A stretch of DNA of 64,000 nt from Paralithodes platypus. Its lineage: Eukaryota > Arthropoda > Malacostraca > Decapoda > Lithodidae. A program made the translations under genes and the position numbers. The notes under the pieces are model-generated. The model worked only from the letters and a program-made list of their open reading frames with translations, was not told the origin of the DNA and ran no database searches. Location of the stretch: positions 44,978,950 to 45,042,949 of the forward strand of contig CM064523.1 of NCBI GenBank assembly GCA_032716605.1. The letters run 5' to 3'. Numbering within the stretch: position 1 is the first letter of the stretch; every line of letters begins with the position of its first letter. This document shows, one piece after another, positions 22,186 through 32,337 of the stretch.

Positions 22186-22847
22186 CTCGTATATTTATTA
22201 TAAATCAGCAAGTATTCGCAGTGTTCTGTGTTGTTGTAACGTTTGGCTGCTTTGTATGCCTTTACCTTGTGTCTGTTTAGTATATGAAGATGTCTATTGA
22301 ACCATTTGGGTGACTGGTTATGTTTTACAGTTTTCTTGGGGATGTGCTTGTCCATTGTGTCTTGAATACAGTCTCAAAGTCTGTTCCAATTCGTTTCAAC
22401 AGAATTGGACAAAGGGTCGTTGTCAAGGAAGGTGTCTCTGTATTCATTTAAGTCCCGTGAGATGGAACCCATGTCAGCTCTGGTGTATAGGTAAATATTT
22501 CTGGGTTATTGTTTATGTATGGTAGGTTTTATGTTTGCATCAGCTAGTACCATATCATGATCGTTCAAGCCAGGTACTACCTGTGTCCATGTTATCAAAG
22601 AGGTGTTGTTTGTGAGAAATAGGTCTAATATGTTGGATGTGACCCAATGTCTAATGTTTGGGTTGTTTCTCATTACGCTAGACTATGTGTGTGTTGGTTT
22701 GAGTACTGTTTGTGAGAGTGAGTGAGTAATGATTGTCAATGAAGTTTTCATGTAGTGATCTTATGTCAGTATCTGGTAGTATTATATCGTTTTCATAAGT
22801 GGGGTTGTCGAGTGTCGCGTTGCTTGTCAATCAATGTCTGGGAGGTT

Positions 22848-23248
22848 GTTGTTGTTGTTGTTCCCCATGCTGCATGGCCGAACAGCCCCAAGGCCCCGAG
22901 CAAGGCCAAGGCCATAACCGAGCGCCCCCACAGAACCCTACCCGCCGACCACAACAAAGCCTGGGTGACCGAAGCCACTCCATGGCGGGGAGCCGCGGAA
23001 ACGCCCAGGAAACCAAAGCCTCACCCAGGGCCTTGTGCCCCTCAGCAATTATGAAGAGAAAGTTGAGGGGCAAGGGAAAAATGTGACGCTTTGGCTTCCA
23101 ATCTTGGTAGATTGGGAGGTCAATCCACGGAAGAGACGCCGTCACTTGAGTTCTAGAAAATATATAAGTAAAAGGAACAGTCAGAGTAAGCTATGGGTAT
23201 GGCAGAGATTGCTCAGTTCTCACTCTGATAGACCAGCCCATCACCAAG
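22848..23248 (-). mobile_element. Short insertion in LINE D with 13 bp target duplication
   Basis: The 13 bases TGTCTGGGAGGTT occur at 22835-22847 and again at 23249-23261. The LINE D reading frame continues across if one copy and the insert are removed. The left edge is (GTT)n, that is, a (CAA)n tail on the minus strand, which fits a SINE or short LINE-derived insertion copied on that strand. The block next to the tail (CATGGCCGAACAGCCCCAAG) resembles 1240-1260. Its internal source is not recognised. Confidence 0.7.
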
Positions 23249-24292
23249 TGTCTGGGAGGTTAAAGCCTCCAGCCAACCATATATTTTTGGAGGGATCAAT
23301 TCTAGATAAATAATCATTGAGGCGCTACAGGTATTCTAGAGCTAGGGGGCCCGTAAAAATATCTTATATAAAGTGACCTGTAGCCCTGTATCTGCATATT
23401 TACCCAAAACATTTTGGCATCCGCGTTTAGTTGATTGGCTGGGATTACAGCTAGCCCTGGCTTTGTCTCTATCAGAACTCTGCCGTGGTCTCCTGTCTCT
23501 CTGTCTTTTCTGTGTGATGTCATACAATAGGGACTATCCGTCGGGAAGACTTCACTGCCTCTAATGTCAGTATTAAGACATGGCTCTGTCCCTATAAGAA
23601 TGTCTGGGCATAAGTCATAAGAGTGTGGTGAAAGGCGGTTCGCTCGTCTAGGATGCTTCTTAAGTTAATTATGAGGGTTCTGAGGGTGGATGTCTCTCTT
23701 TTAACTAGAGACGTTTGGGTGGTGGTGGAGGTAGCTGTAAGACTAAGGATGGTTGAGGAATTAGGTAAGGACATTCGGGTTATGGACAGTGATTTAGGTC
23801 TATGAATAGGTTGGTATGATGTGGAATGCCGTGCGGGAGTTAAGTCATGTGGTCCGTTGTGGGAAGGGGAGTAATTGTCAAGGTCTTCCCTAGCTGTTGG
23901 TCCATGGTTCCTATCTGGGGTTGAATTGGTGTGTTAATGGTGCAAGGATACTGAAGGAGGGGTAGGATCAAGGAGATAGAAACTGTTGGATGTTGGATAT
24001 GGATGTAAGGAGAGGGAGGAACTGTAATTTTGGGCCCTACAGTCCCAGCAGATCCACAAGAGACTTTACTCAACTATTCCATGGAACGCAACCATAAAGC
24101 CTCCAACACAGCTAACGTGATACCATCCCTGGTGTATGGAGGCCTCACAGCAGCGGTCGCACTGGATGTCCCGCTGCCCCCACTTACCTGTACGTTGGCA
24201 AACCCTGCACGCGTACTTGGGAGTGCGAGGGAGACCCAAGCCTGACCTTCTCATATTACTTCCCTATCAACCCTTTCATCTTGCTTTATTCA

Positions 24293-24345
24293 TCTCTCTC
24301 ACCATAACGGGACCTGGTATTAGGCCATGATGGTTGGGTCAATTG
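24293..24345 (+). pseudogene. Possible decayed duplicate of the first cytoplasmic Dscam exon start
   Basis: The stretch CTCTCACCATAACGGGACCT followed by GGTATTAGGCCATGATGGTT resembles the real exon edge at 25139-25180 (CTCATCATAACAGGACCAAT then TTGTCAGCATGATGG). In this copy the acceptor AG has become GG and the frame is lost after a few codons. It may be an old tandem duplicate of the acceptor region; similarity extends only about 45 bases. Confidence 0.35.
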
Positions 24346-25151
24346 TGAGAACAATTATCCGACCCTGACCCTCTCGTACCACTTCCCACATGTCCCTCTT
24401 GTATTAACTCGTACAGTGTCAGGAGACTATAATAGTACAGTATATGACAGGCTCAGTGCAGGGAGATTTTTGTTACCATTTATTTATACATTTATTAATT
24501 TTCTGGCATAAATATAGTGATTAACGAATGAGACCCTTGTAAGGGGATGAAATGGCGCACGGAAATCACAAAAAGACGCGTCCATATCCGGAGTTGAGTA
24601 TCGGCCAGCGGTGATGATCGGTTTTTTTTTCCTCAATTGATAATGATAACGAGTGTTTATTGTCTTTTTAGATGAATAATGGTGATTATTGTCTAATGTA
24701 CCACAATAAACCAGCCAAGGATGCGCCTTGGTAGTATGGCTGGCATTCTGTGAACATTGCTGATGGCCAGTGGAATTTTATTTTTTATGATGTAGTGAGG
24801 CCGCTGGCGGCGCCCCCAATGTTATTCCACACGGATTATCTCATTTTGCCTTCCACTAATCTCTCTTATCTTACTTATAACTTTTATATATTTTATATTA
24901 TCATATCAATCTTCCTTCTCATCTCACTTTTTCATTCATTCGCTCATATCACTTCCCTTACATTTCATTAACCTCACTTATCCCCCATTTAATAGGAGGT
25001 TTGCAGAGCTAACCTTTATCTCACAAGTGCATTAAGAACAAAAGAAGTATACTGTAAATGCTCTAATATATTATATGACCCATTCCTAATTACATGACCT
25101 CTAATTTACTCAAACCACTAAACCTATCATAAATCTATCTCATCATAACAG
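24346..25151 (+). other. Dscam intron without recognised features
   Basis: This is AT-rich intron before the first cytoplasmic exon found. No transposon or coding motif was identified. Confidence 0.5.
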
Positions 25152-25313
25152 GACCAATTTGTCAGCATGATGGTGGTGATGATGGTAACTCCAGCCTGTC
25201 TCTGGCAGCAGAAAACAAGAGTAACCTGTCAGTGCCGGAGCAATACTACGCCACCGTCAGGAAGCCTCAACCATCACCTATACATGGCGTTAATGATGTC
25301 GACAGAATACCAG
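25152..25313 (+). CDS. Dscam: Dscam exon: cytoplasmic tail, part 1
   Basis: The acceptor is CATAACAG ending at 25151 and the donor is CCAG|GTTAG at 25313/25314. The 162 bases (2+159+1) continue the phase of the transmembrane exon. The peptide starts RPICQHDGGDDGNSSLSLAA and later has LSVPEQYYATVRKPQPSPIH. A serine-rich acidic stretch and a YYATV motif are consistent with a Dscam cytoplasmic tail. The assignment rests on phase continuity and position; motif support is modest. Confidence 0.7.
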
Positions 25314-25751
25314 GTTAGCACTCTCTTGCATCAACTTAACTCATTGGTTTACCTAATTTTGCACGGTCTTTATCTCTCACCCATACACTTCTTTCTCATT
25401 CCTATCTCCATCTGAATGGCTGCCATGTTGCTGACTTTGAACTGTAACTGGCCTCTTTAGGGACTATGCCGGACTGCTTGCGTTAATACTATACTGCTCA
25501 CATACCAATACATATATTGTTTCCATATTGGTATATGTTTCCATATATTTATTTCCATTAATATATATTATTTCCATATACTAATTCCTTATAATGACTG
25601 ATCACTTCACTTCTTATACACACTGATCATTTGACTCCTAAGGAGTTATTTTATATTTGTACAGTCATACTGTATGTTATATATCCTTATTTTATGTGGT
25701 TTCATTATTACACTGTTCATTAACTAGGAACAAATTTCACTTCAAATTAGT

Positions 25752-25956
25752 ATGCTTCATTCTCAAGTTATAACATATATACATACATAAATACATATAT
25801 TCTCAAGTTATAACATATATACATACATAAATACATAAATAAACAATACATATATACATACATAAATACATATATTCTCAAGTTATAACATATATACATA
25901 CATAAATACATATATTCTCAAGTTATAACATATATACATACATAAATACATATATT
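25752..25956 (+). repeat. Tandem repeat, about 40 bp unit
   Basis: Four full and one partial copy of TTCTCAAGTTATAACATATA followed by TACATACATAAATACATA. It is AT-rich with embedded (CATA)n. Confidence 0.9.
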
Positions 25957-26089
25957 TATAGACAGAGTGCTCCACACAAAGTGCGGTTCCGGTCTCTTGT
26001 ACTAATGGCTGGACTCCACGCAGCACTATTCAGAGTTTTTGCCAATTTTTTGTTTTGTATTTAAGATCAGACCATAAGGTCTGATATCA

Positions 26090-26480
26090 TATGATTCTTG
26101 TTCTGCCCATTGGTGCAGCTCCCTCCACATTCACGTTCTTGCAACTTGTCACCCAACTTAGTTCATCCATCCAGTTCACATGGCCAAACCATCCTAGCCT
26201 ACTATTATGCATCTCATCACTGATACTTTTGATACCGAACTGTCTCCTCAACTCTTCACTAGATATCCTATCTTCAGTTTACCACCATACATCCATCTCA
26301 CCATTTTTATCTTCTGTTGATATTTTTCGCTTTGACAGGCCACGTTTCTGAAGCATATGTCATTGCGCTTATAACACATGAAGCGTACACCTTTCCCTTC
26401 ATCGCGAGAGGGAGTCTTCTTATGGTAAGTAGTGGCAACAGTTCTCTGAAGTTTCCCAAGCCACATTTCATTATGATGAT
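26090..26480 (-). mobile_element. LINE EF 3' fragment
   Basis: The minus strand between 26466 and 26248 reads a decayed C-terminal LINE peptide. It includes KIKMVRWMYGGKLKIG, comparable to the KRMVRWICGVNLRV end of LINE EF at about 29400-29364. The flanking 26100-26240 corresponds to the 3' region of that element. Confidence 0.65.
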
Positions 26481-26483
26481 TTG

Positions 26484-26791
26484 TTAACCCCTACTATACC
26501 AGCGACGGCGCAGAGCCATCAGTAAAATAGTGACTCACCAATACCAGCAACGGCTTTCAGCTGTCCTGCTAGTTCTGCTAATATCTAGCTGTAGCTGCTA
26601 ATATGACTTAGAGGCATTGCTGTGAGGAGTTGACAGCACTTCTCATGCTCCCTCTCAGCTACTCCGGGCCAGCTGGATCAGTTACTCACCAACTCTTGAT
26701 CTGAAAGGGTGTTGTCTCGTTGATTATGGCAAGAAGTCTGGTACTGGAGGGCACACTTTTATCTACTATGCCATGGTACAGTAGGGGTTAA
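26484..26791 (+). mobile_element. M3 short TTAA MITE
   Basis: A 308 bp element flanked by TTAA at 26484-26487 and 26788-26791. Its inverted ends are clear: the left is TTAACCCCTACTATACCAGC and the right, read on the other strand, is TTAACCCCTACTGTACCATG. It has no coding capacity. It is a piggyBac-type MITE distinct from M1, M2 and M4, though the TTAACCCC start is shared with M2. It abuts a LINE EF fragment. Confidence 0.85.
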
Positions 26792-27148
26792 TCAGACAAC
26801 AATGGTTTACTATCACAAACAAACATAAATGGCAAAATATTCTGCTATCTATTACCACCCGCCTAGATCCCTAAAAGGGAGGCCACGAATGAATCGCATT
26901 CATCGAAGCAATTTGTTTGATTCCCTACCTTGTCTTTGTGTGATGCATGTGGAATCTTATTGGGCTGTTGGAGAGGCTATGAAAGTGTAAATTTATTAGG
27001 AACTAAGCTACAACTTTAAGTGTAGAATTACTGTATACACATACTGTATATCATTCTTTATACAGTATTATGTATCCTTCAGTCTATATATTTAGTGCTT
27101 CCTGTTTTCTTTCACAAATGCTTGTATTTTGTTTTCTTTCATTTTCAG

Positions 27149-27282
27149 AATATGCAGATGACATTTACCCGTACGCCACATTCCAAGTCCAGAGACAAGA
27201 TGAATCCCTGGCCACACACTTCCAGACCTTAGTTTATCAGGACCTCAGGAGAGCCACTGTTGAGACACTGGCCTATAGGAAG
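27149..27282 (+). CDS. Dscam: Dscam exon: cytoplasmic tail, part 2
   Basis: The acceptor is CATTTTCAG near 27140-27148 and the donor is AGGAAG|GTTAG at 27282/27283. The 134 bases (2+132) follow the phase of exon 25313 and end in phase 0. The peptide starts EYADDIYPYATFQVQRQDES. The Y-A-D-D-I-Y-P-Y-A-T-F block is a strongly conserved Dscam cytoplasmic motif. The exon end with its donor is repeated directly downstream at 27295-27341 and again at 27840. Read-through from the first donor to the second would meet a stop after three codons. No later exon was found in the window. Confidence 0.88.
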
Positions 27283-27346
27283 GTTAGTGTATGAAGACTC
27301 TAGGAGAGACACCGTCGAGACACTAGCTTACAGGAAGGTTAGTGTA
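27283..27346 (+). repeat. Duplicate of the cytoplasmic exon end and donor
   Basis: Positions 27295-27341 (CTCTAGGAGAGACACCGTCG onward to ACAGGAAG) repeat the last 46 bases of the exon. The same GTTAGTGTAT donor context follows. The duplicate donor is intact and the copied exon part still reads RRDTVETLAYRK. A third, more diverged copy at 27840-27877 is separated by a TTAA element. Confidence 0.8.
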
Positions 27347-27839
27347 TTGGCTCCCTACGAGCGCGGGGGGAGGGAGGGTACCACTGTAGCGCCAGGCGTT
27401 TGTTTCTTCCGTAAATGACCTTCCTTCCATGCTCTTTTTCATGCATAAGCAAGAGTCAGAGCGTAAAACAATTATATATATATCTGTGAAAGTGCAAAGA
27501 TAGAGCTTTCCAATGTGACCTGAATCATCCCTGTATGTTATCCGGTTTTCTTGCAAAGATCGTGCAACCGAAGGCGAAAATACCCTAAAATGAGGTATTT
27601 TTTTTGGTTTTATCCTTGTTGAGAGGTATAGGGAGGCGAGGATGAGATACAATAGTCCCCAGTGCCGGCCACGGAGCTGTGGCGAGCGGTCCAAGGCAGC
27701 CTATTGTCCTCCCAACGCTCGGTCTTTCTCTCATTGCTCATAATGACCTCAAAATGGCACCTGTCATATGATAGGCGCTGCAGGAGTGATCAATATTCTC
27801 TCTCCCGTCATATGACTGTCGCCGTGAGTTGAGGGTTAA
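27347..27839 (+). mobile_element. M1 copy, diverged
   Basis: An older copy of the 488 bp M1 element. The right end is GAGTTGAGGGTTAA with TTAA at 27836-27839. The left end reads TTGGCTCCCTACGAGCGCGG, matching TTAACACCTTACGAGCGGCC with substitutions. Internal blocks (AGAGCTTTCCAATG, TTTTCTTGCAAAGATCGTGC) match the AGAGCTTTCGAATG and TTTTCTTGCAATAACCGTGC of the young copies. It sits between the second and third copies of the duplicated Dscam exon end. Confidence 0.65.
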
Positions 27840-28240
27840 GATCCCAGGAAAGCCACCATCAAGACCCTGGCCTGTTGATGTTGTTGTTGTTGTAGTAATT
27901 CCAAGATGTCCTTTATAAGAATCCTGCGGCATCCAGGTAGTACCTGAGGCCTCACCTCCCAGGGTGCGGTGAAATGCATTTGTGAGAGGGCAGCGGGGAA
28001 GGAAGTCATCGGTAAATGGGTTCGTAGTTTTAGGCCACTATTTCCTCTACCTGCAGCCTTCCCAGCAGTGCTGCCATTGCAAGGTAAGTTGCAGGTTAAA
28101 GTTATGATAATGATGACAAGAGAGAAAGTGTTGCAAAGTGTAAGTGTTCTTTTCCTCTGCACTAAGGGGAAGCTGGATACTGCATGTGTGAGAACTGTAT
28201 GTTTCATGAGCGCCAAGGGCAGTTAAAGAAAAAGAAAGGA
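27840..28240 (+). repeat. Third exon-end copy followed by (GTT)n-type repeat
   Basis: Positions 27840-27877 (GATCCCAGGAAAGCCACCAT then CAAGACCCTGGCCT) resemble the Dscam exon end at 27241-27275. From 27877 a (GTT)n tract and unclassified repeat sequence follow. Part of it, near 28150-28230, resembles 4880-4960. Confidence 0.45.
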
Positions 28241-29048
28241 AAGAGGGTTGTGCTTGTAATTTTAGTTATATCTTCTCAATTATCCTATATGGTATTATAG
28301 TTGCCTGTAATTATATAGCCTACATACATACATAAATATATACACCTTCATGTTATGTTCCATTTTGTTGATATCATCCACTTAACCCGAGGATGCAAAA
28401 TTGCCCTAGGAACTAGGGTAGTTATTTGTTTAATTCTAGCCAATTTTCTGACAAAAAAAATTATATTTACGATACAAAGCATAACATATTTTCAATGTTT
28501 GTTAATTTTACTTATATGATGAACATATGAACCTTGAAGAGTGATAAAACCATTGGGAAAAGCATTTGGGTGGTGAAAAAAAGTATATATTCGTCGGCCA
28601 GGCGGGAGGGGGAGAGACATAGGCCTGCAGTACCAAATAATTGAGAGATCCCTTCCATGAACGACTCTCACGTTGGATTCGCACATTTATGTGGTACCGC
28701 CAGTTGCTACCTTGTGCAAATCTCTTGTGCGATTCCATCAGACATAAGGTTGGTACCACTGTCAATATCGCCACGGTGAAGTTTTTACGGTTGGTATGCC
28801 GGAGGAATGGTTTCTTTACAAAATACTGCTACAGACAGCTACATGCGGAATCAAATCATAATAAAGTGATGGTTGCTGGTGTATCATTTACCCAGTTTAT
28901 TGCATTAATCTTATTAGTCTGTATTTAGGACATTCACAGCTGACGAAAATAGGATAGTGATTTCCCAGAGGACCATTGAATTTCTCTAGTTTCCCTTCAA
29001 CCATAAATAATATGAGAAATTGTGAGTTTCGGAGTAGTCATGGGGTTG
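28241..29048 (+). other. Intron or flanking DNA with a decayed TTAA element
   Basis: From TTAACCCGAGG at about 28383 to roughly 28620 the sequence resembles the M4 copy at 51223-51849. Shared blocks include ACTTATATGATGAACATATG, and GTGAAAAA before TATATT. The right end was not found. No gene was recognised in the rest. Confidence 0.45.
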
Positions 29049-30352
29049 TACATACATACATACATACATACAAGTTTAAAGACCATTTTGTCCACAGGGA
29101 ATGTGGTCACAGTCTCAAGTCCTAAATGGCGACTTTCCAGGCGGCCCTGTTAATGGCTACTTCTCTTGTCAAGTTCTTTAATTTGAGATCGGACCGGAGT
29201 ACCTGATCCCATGTCATTCTAGGTCTACCCTTACGTGGCATTTCCTCACCCAGTTCTGATCATCCATTCTCTCCACATATCCAAATCAACCAAGTCGGCT
29301 CTTGAGCATCACTTCACTGACACTCCTAATGTCCAGACGCCTTCTTAATTCCTCGCTTGATACTCAAACTCTGAGATTAACCCCACATATCCATCTCACC
29401 ATTCTCTTCTCATTCCGTTCCATTTTATTGATATCCTCCGCTTTAACCGGCCACGTCTCCGAGGCATAGGTCATCGCACTCGTAACAAACGAGGCATACA
29501 ACTTCCCTTTAAGGTGGGGAGGGACCCCTCTCATGGTCAGGAGTGGCAGCAGCTCTCTAAACTTTCCCCAGCCACTTCTGACTCTAGCAATGGAGCCAGC
29601 TTCAGCGCCACCTCTGGCAGAAATCGTATCACCCAGGTAGCAGAATTTATTCACACATTAAAGCATTACACTGTCGAAATCAACACTATCAGGCAGGTAA
29701 TTTAACACAAGCTCTCTCTTGCACACTGCACATTCAAAATCTATGATTCTTGTCAAAGGTCCTCTAGCTCCACTACATCTCTTATGTACCCAGTCACTAC
29801 AGATGCAACATTGGACTGAGTTACTTCCCACTTCATTCCCACATACTGCGCATGGATAGTCGCCGCTTCTTTCAATAGTTCCACACCGTACTCCACTAAT
29901 CATGACCTTTGTTTTATATATGTTAAATCTTAGGCCCTTATTTGCCATACCCTACCTCCATCTTTTGAACTTTGCCTCTGCTTCCTGTGCACTATCTGCA
30001 ATAATAACTAGATCGTCTGCATATAACAGCTCCCATGGGAGTCCTGTCCTAATGTCCCTTGACAGAGTCTCCAGGACCAACAACAACAGTAATGGTCTCA
30101 GCACTGAACCTTGGTGAACTCCAACCTTCACTGGGAACTCTTTGCTCAGGCCCCCATTCACTCTAACTGCTGCCCGTGACCCCACATACATTTTCATTAT
30201 CACACGCACTAGCCACTCTACTATTCCGAGTTTTCTCATAGCCCACTGCATTACTTCCCTGGTCAAGGGCCTTCTCCAGGTCTTCAAAAACCTTGTTTTT
30301 CTCTAAGTACCTCTCTTGCAGTTGCCTAAGAATGAAGATAGCATCAGTTGTG
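29049..30352 (-). mobile_element. LINE EF (RTE-like), 3' part: RT, zinc finger, C-terminus
   Basis: The 3' portion of a LINE split by the LTR element. On the minus strand it reads TTDAIFILRQLQERYLEKN right at the break (30349-30292), VKVGVHQGSVLRPLLLL near 30140 and LPWELLYADDLVIIADSA near 30030. A C4HC3-like finger follows (CAVCGNEVGSNSVQCCICSD then WVHKRCSGARG, 29855-29760), then FCYLGDTISARGG near 29640 and KRMVRWICGVNLRV at 29405-29364. The copy has frameshifts. It ends in a (TACA)n tail at 29049-29073. The missing RT start is at 46996 and above, on the other side of the LTR element. Confidence 0.85.
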
Positions 30353-32110
30353 TGTGACGCCTACCAGCGTTGGCAGAATTGCCTCCCGTTAGCCACTAGC
30401 GCTGCCAGGGCAGTGAAATGGGCTACAGTTTATCTACAATGTTGTACTTTCTTTCTTGTGAATCGTCATGTCACAGGCAGTATAGAAGTGGTCTTTATTT
30501 TCGTCTGTGACAATGCATTATATTTTATATCATCAGTTATAAGTTTAATGTATAAGACTGAATGATACAGCTAGAGAGTGTGAGTGAGTAAGTGCAGGAG
30601 GCAGAGGGTAGTGCGCGCAGTGTTACGCGTTGTCTCGGTAACGTCATGCCACGGCCGGGCCCTCTGAGTGGCTGGCCGCATTGCCGCCCTCCTGCCGCAG
30701 CAGAAGGTAGTTCCCCCGCACCCCTTGCTGCCTTTGTGCCTTCCTCGCTCAGAGCTTGCTTGACCAGCATAACTTTCACATCTCCCTTGCCATCTGTCCC
30801 CAACTTCCACCTATAGAATACTTTCTCTCTCTCTCAACTTCTTACCTCTTATTCTTCTAATCTATTTAACATCATAACTCCCCTTTGGTTCTGCACGATT
30901 TCATATATCGGCCATCGTATTATATGCTGAATCTCTCAGATATTTCATGTTTAGTTAGACATTTTGGAGGGGTTAACATTTTGTCTGTAGAGGTTCGACA
31001 CACTCGCGGTGTCTCCCTACCTATTTCTTGGTTGTCTGCTGGGCTATTTAATGCTAGACTGGGGTGAGGCAATTGGTGTTGTGATTTCCGATGTATACCA
31101 GGTTTTGCTGAACTTGTACAATCGCAACGGATACGTGGGAAGCCTAGGTTGTCTTTCTGACTGTGTACCTTGTGAGTTTAGCACTGTGTTGCGAGTGAGG
31201 GCTTTTGCCTCTGTCACCCAACACTGTGCTAACTCATTTTGCTTTGACTTGAAGAGGGTCGCCAGGAGAGAACCAGATACTAGCGATCTGGATCTCTCAA
31301 GAGAGCACCCTGTCATTTAACGTAATTTGGCCGTACAGTCTTAAGGACCTCGCTAGGCTACGAGCCGTTTGCTCAGCCATAGTTCCTAGCCTACGACATC
31401 CCAGCTAGACTTTATTCGCCTAGCAGACACCGGATTAGGATTATAAACTCTTATGTTATGTATGCAGCATTTTTATTCACGTTGATTGCAAGCCTTGGTT
31501 GTTGTTGAGGTGCACAACCTGAGCAGGCTTTTGCATTGCCTGAGGAAGTACTTCTTTTGTTGTTGGAGATAATACTATTGCGCATTTATCATTATTCCCG
31601 TGCCAGTTAACACTGTATGTCCCTACACTTATCATATCTTGTTCCTGCTTTATATAACAGTTCAAAATCCGATTCGATCATCTTAGCAGCATCAGACTTT
31701 CTTCAGAAGATTCCTGTTTGATGCTTTAGGACTTTCATTCACTTTCTTTAATATAGGAGTGACAGTTTATTATTGTTTAGAGTAACTTTAATTATACCTT
31801 CTTCTTGTTTGCATTAAATCATTCAAGTGATTTAATTAAGCTCTCTATCTTTTTCCTTGTATACATTATTAACGTAATTGTATGTTGTTGTGATCAGGCT
31901 GTATCAGAGATCATCAGCCTGTAGTAGTAGTGCATTTATACCGAGTTAGAGGATACACCGCTATCGCAGATTTAACTCTGGAGGGTATAGGTGTTTTTGT
32001 TCACCGGTATTATAAGTTCGAGGGTTGGATCTAGTGTTACCGTTGTGGCTGTGTGCCTTCCTAGTCCAATGATTAAGAGCCCTTGTTTTATACGAGTCCC
32101 GGTCGTAACA
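30353..32110 (+). repeat. 5' LTR of the Gypsy-type element
   Basis: 1,758 bp. It aligns along its full length to the 3' LTR with scattered single-base differences and small indels, which suggests a fairly recent insertion. An uninterrupted TTAA site lies at about 31815 (TTTGCATTAAATCATT); the M1 insertion occupies that site in the 3' LTR. TGGCGACC begins two bases after the LTR and is the candidate primer-binding site; the tRNA was not assigned. Confidence 0.9.
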
Positions 32111-32337
32111 AATGGCGACCTTGCTTAGGATTTTGTGAACTTAGAGAAATATTGCAGGAGTGTTGTGGTCATTTGTTTTTTGTTTGAAGGAATACAGTGG
32201 ACACGGATATTTTTTTGGCAAGTAGTATAACACTTAAGAGTCTTCGAGCATTTAATATTTTTGAGTGAATAGTGCTACATGAGAGTTTTAGGTACTTTTC
32301 TTTTTTTATAAACGTTGAGAATTTTCGGTGGACACCA

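Larger units (their letters stand above)
20605..24254 (-). mobile_element. LINE D with N-terminal PHD-like finger, interrupted twice
   Basis: A minus-strand LINE. Reading 5' to 3' it has a PHD-like finger (YACRVCQRTGKWGQRDIQCD then WYHVSCVGG, 24215-24095) and a serine/threonine-rich linker. An endonuclease follows (IINLRSILDERTAF near 23670; KPGLAVIP and YIRYFYGPPSSR near 23460-23330; EALTSQTLIDKQRDTRQ on both sides of an insertion). Next come RT pieces (DSQHGFRPKRSCETQL near 21850, FLDFAKAFDKVPH near 21730) and the region DWEAKWQMTIRPDKCHHICF at about 21405-21345. The 3' part runs down to about 20605. It carries stops and deletions. Insertions are at 22848-23248 and 21872-22185. Confidence 0.75.

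Noticed and set aside
22755..23145. Overlapping frames on both strands near 22.8-23.1 kb
   Set aside because: They arise from a GC-rich dispersed insertion with a 13 bp target duplication and show no domain.
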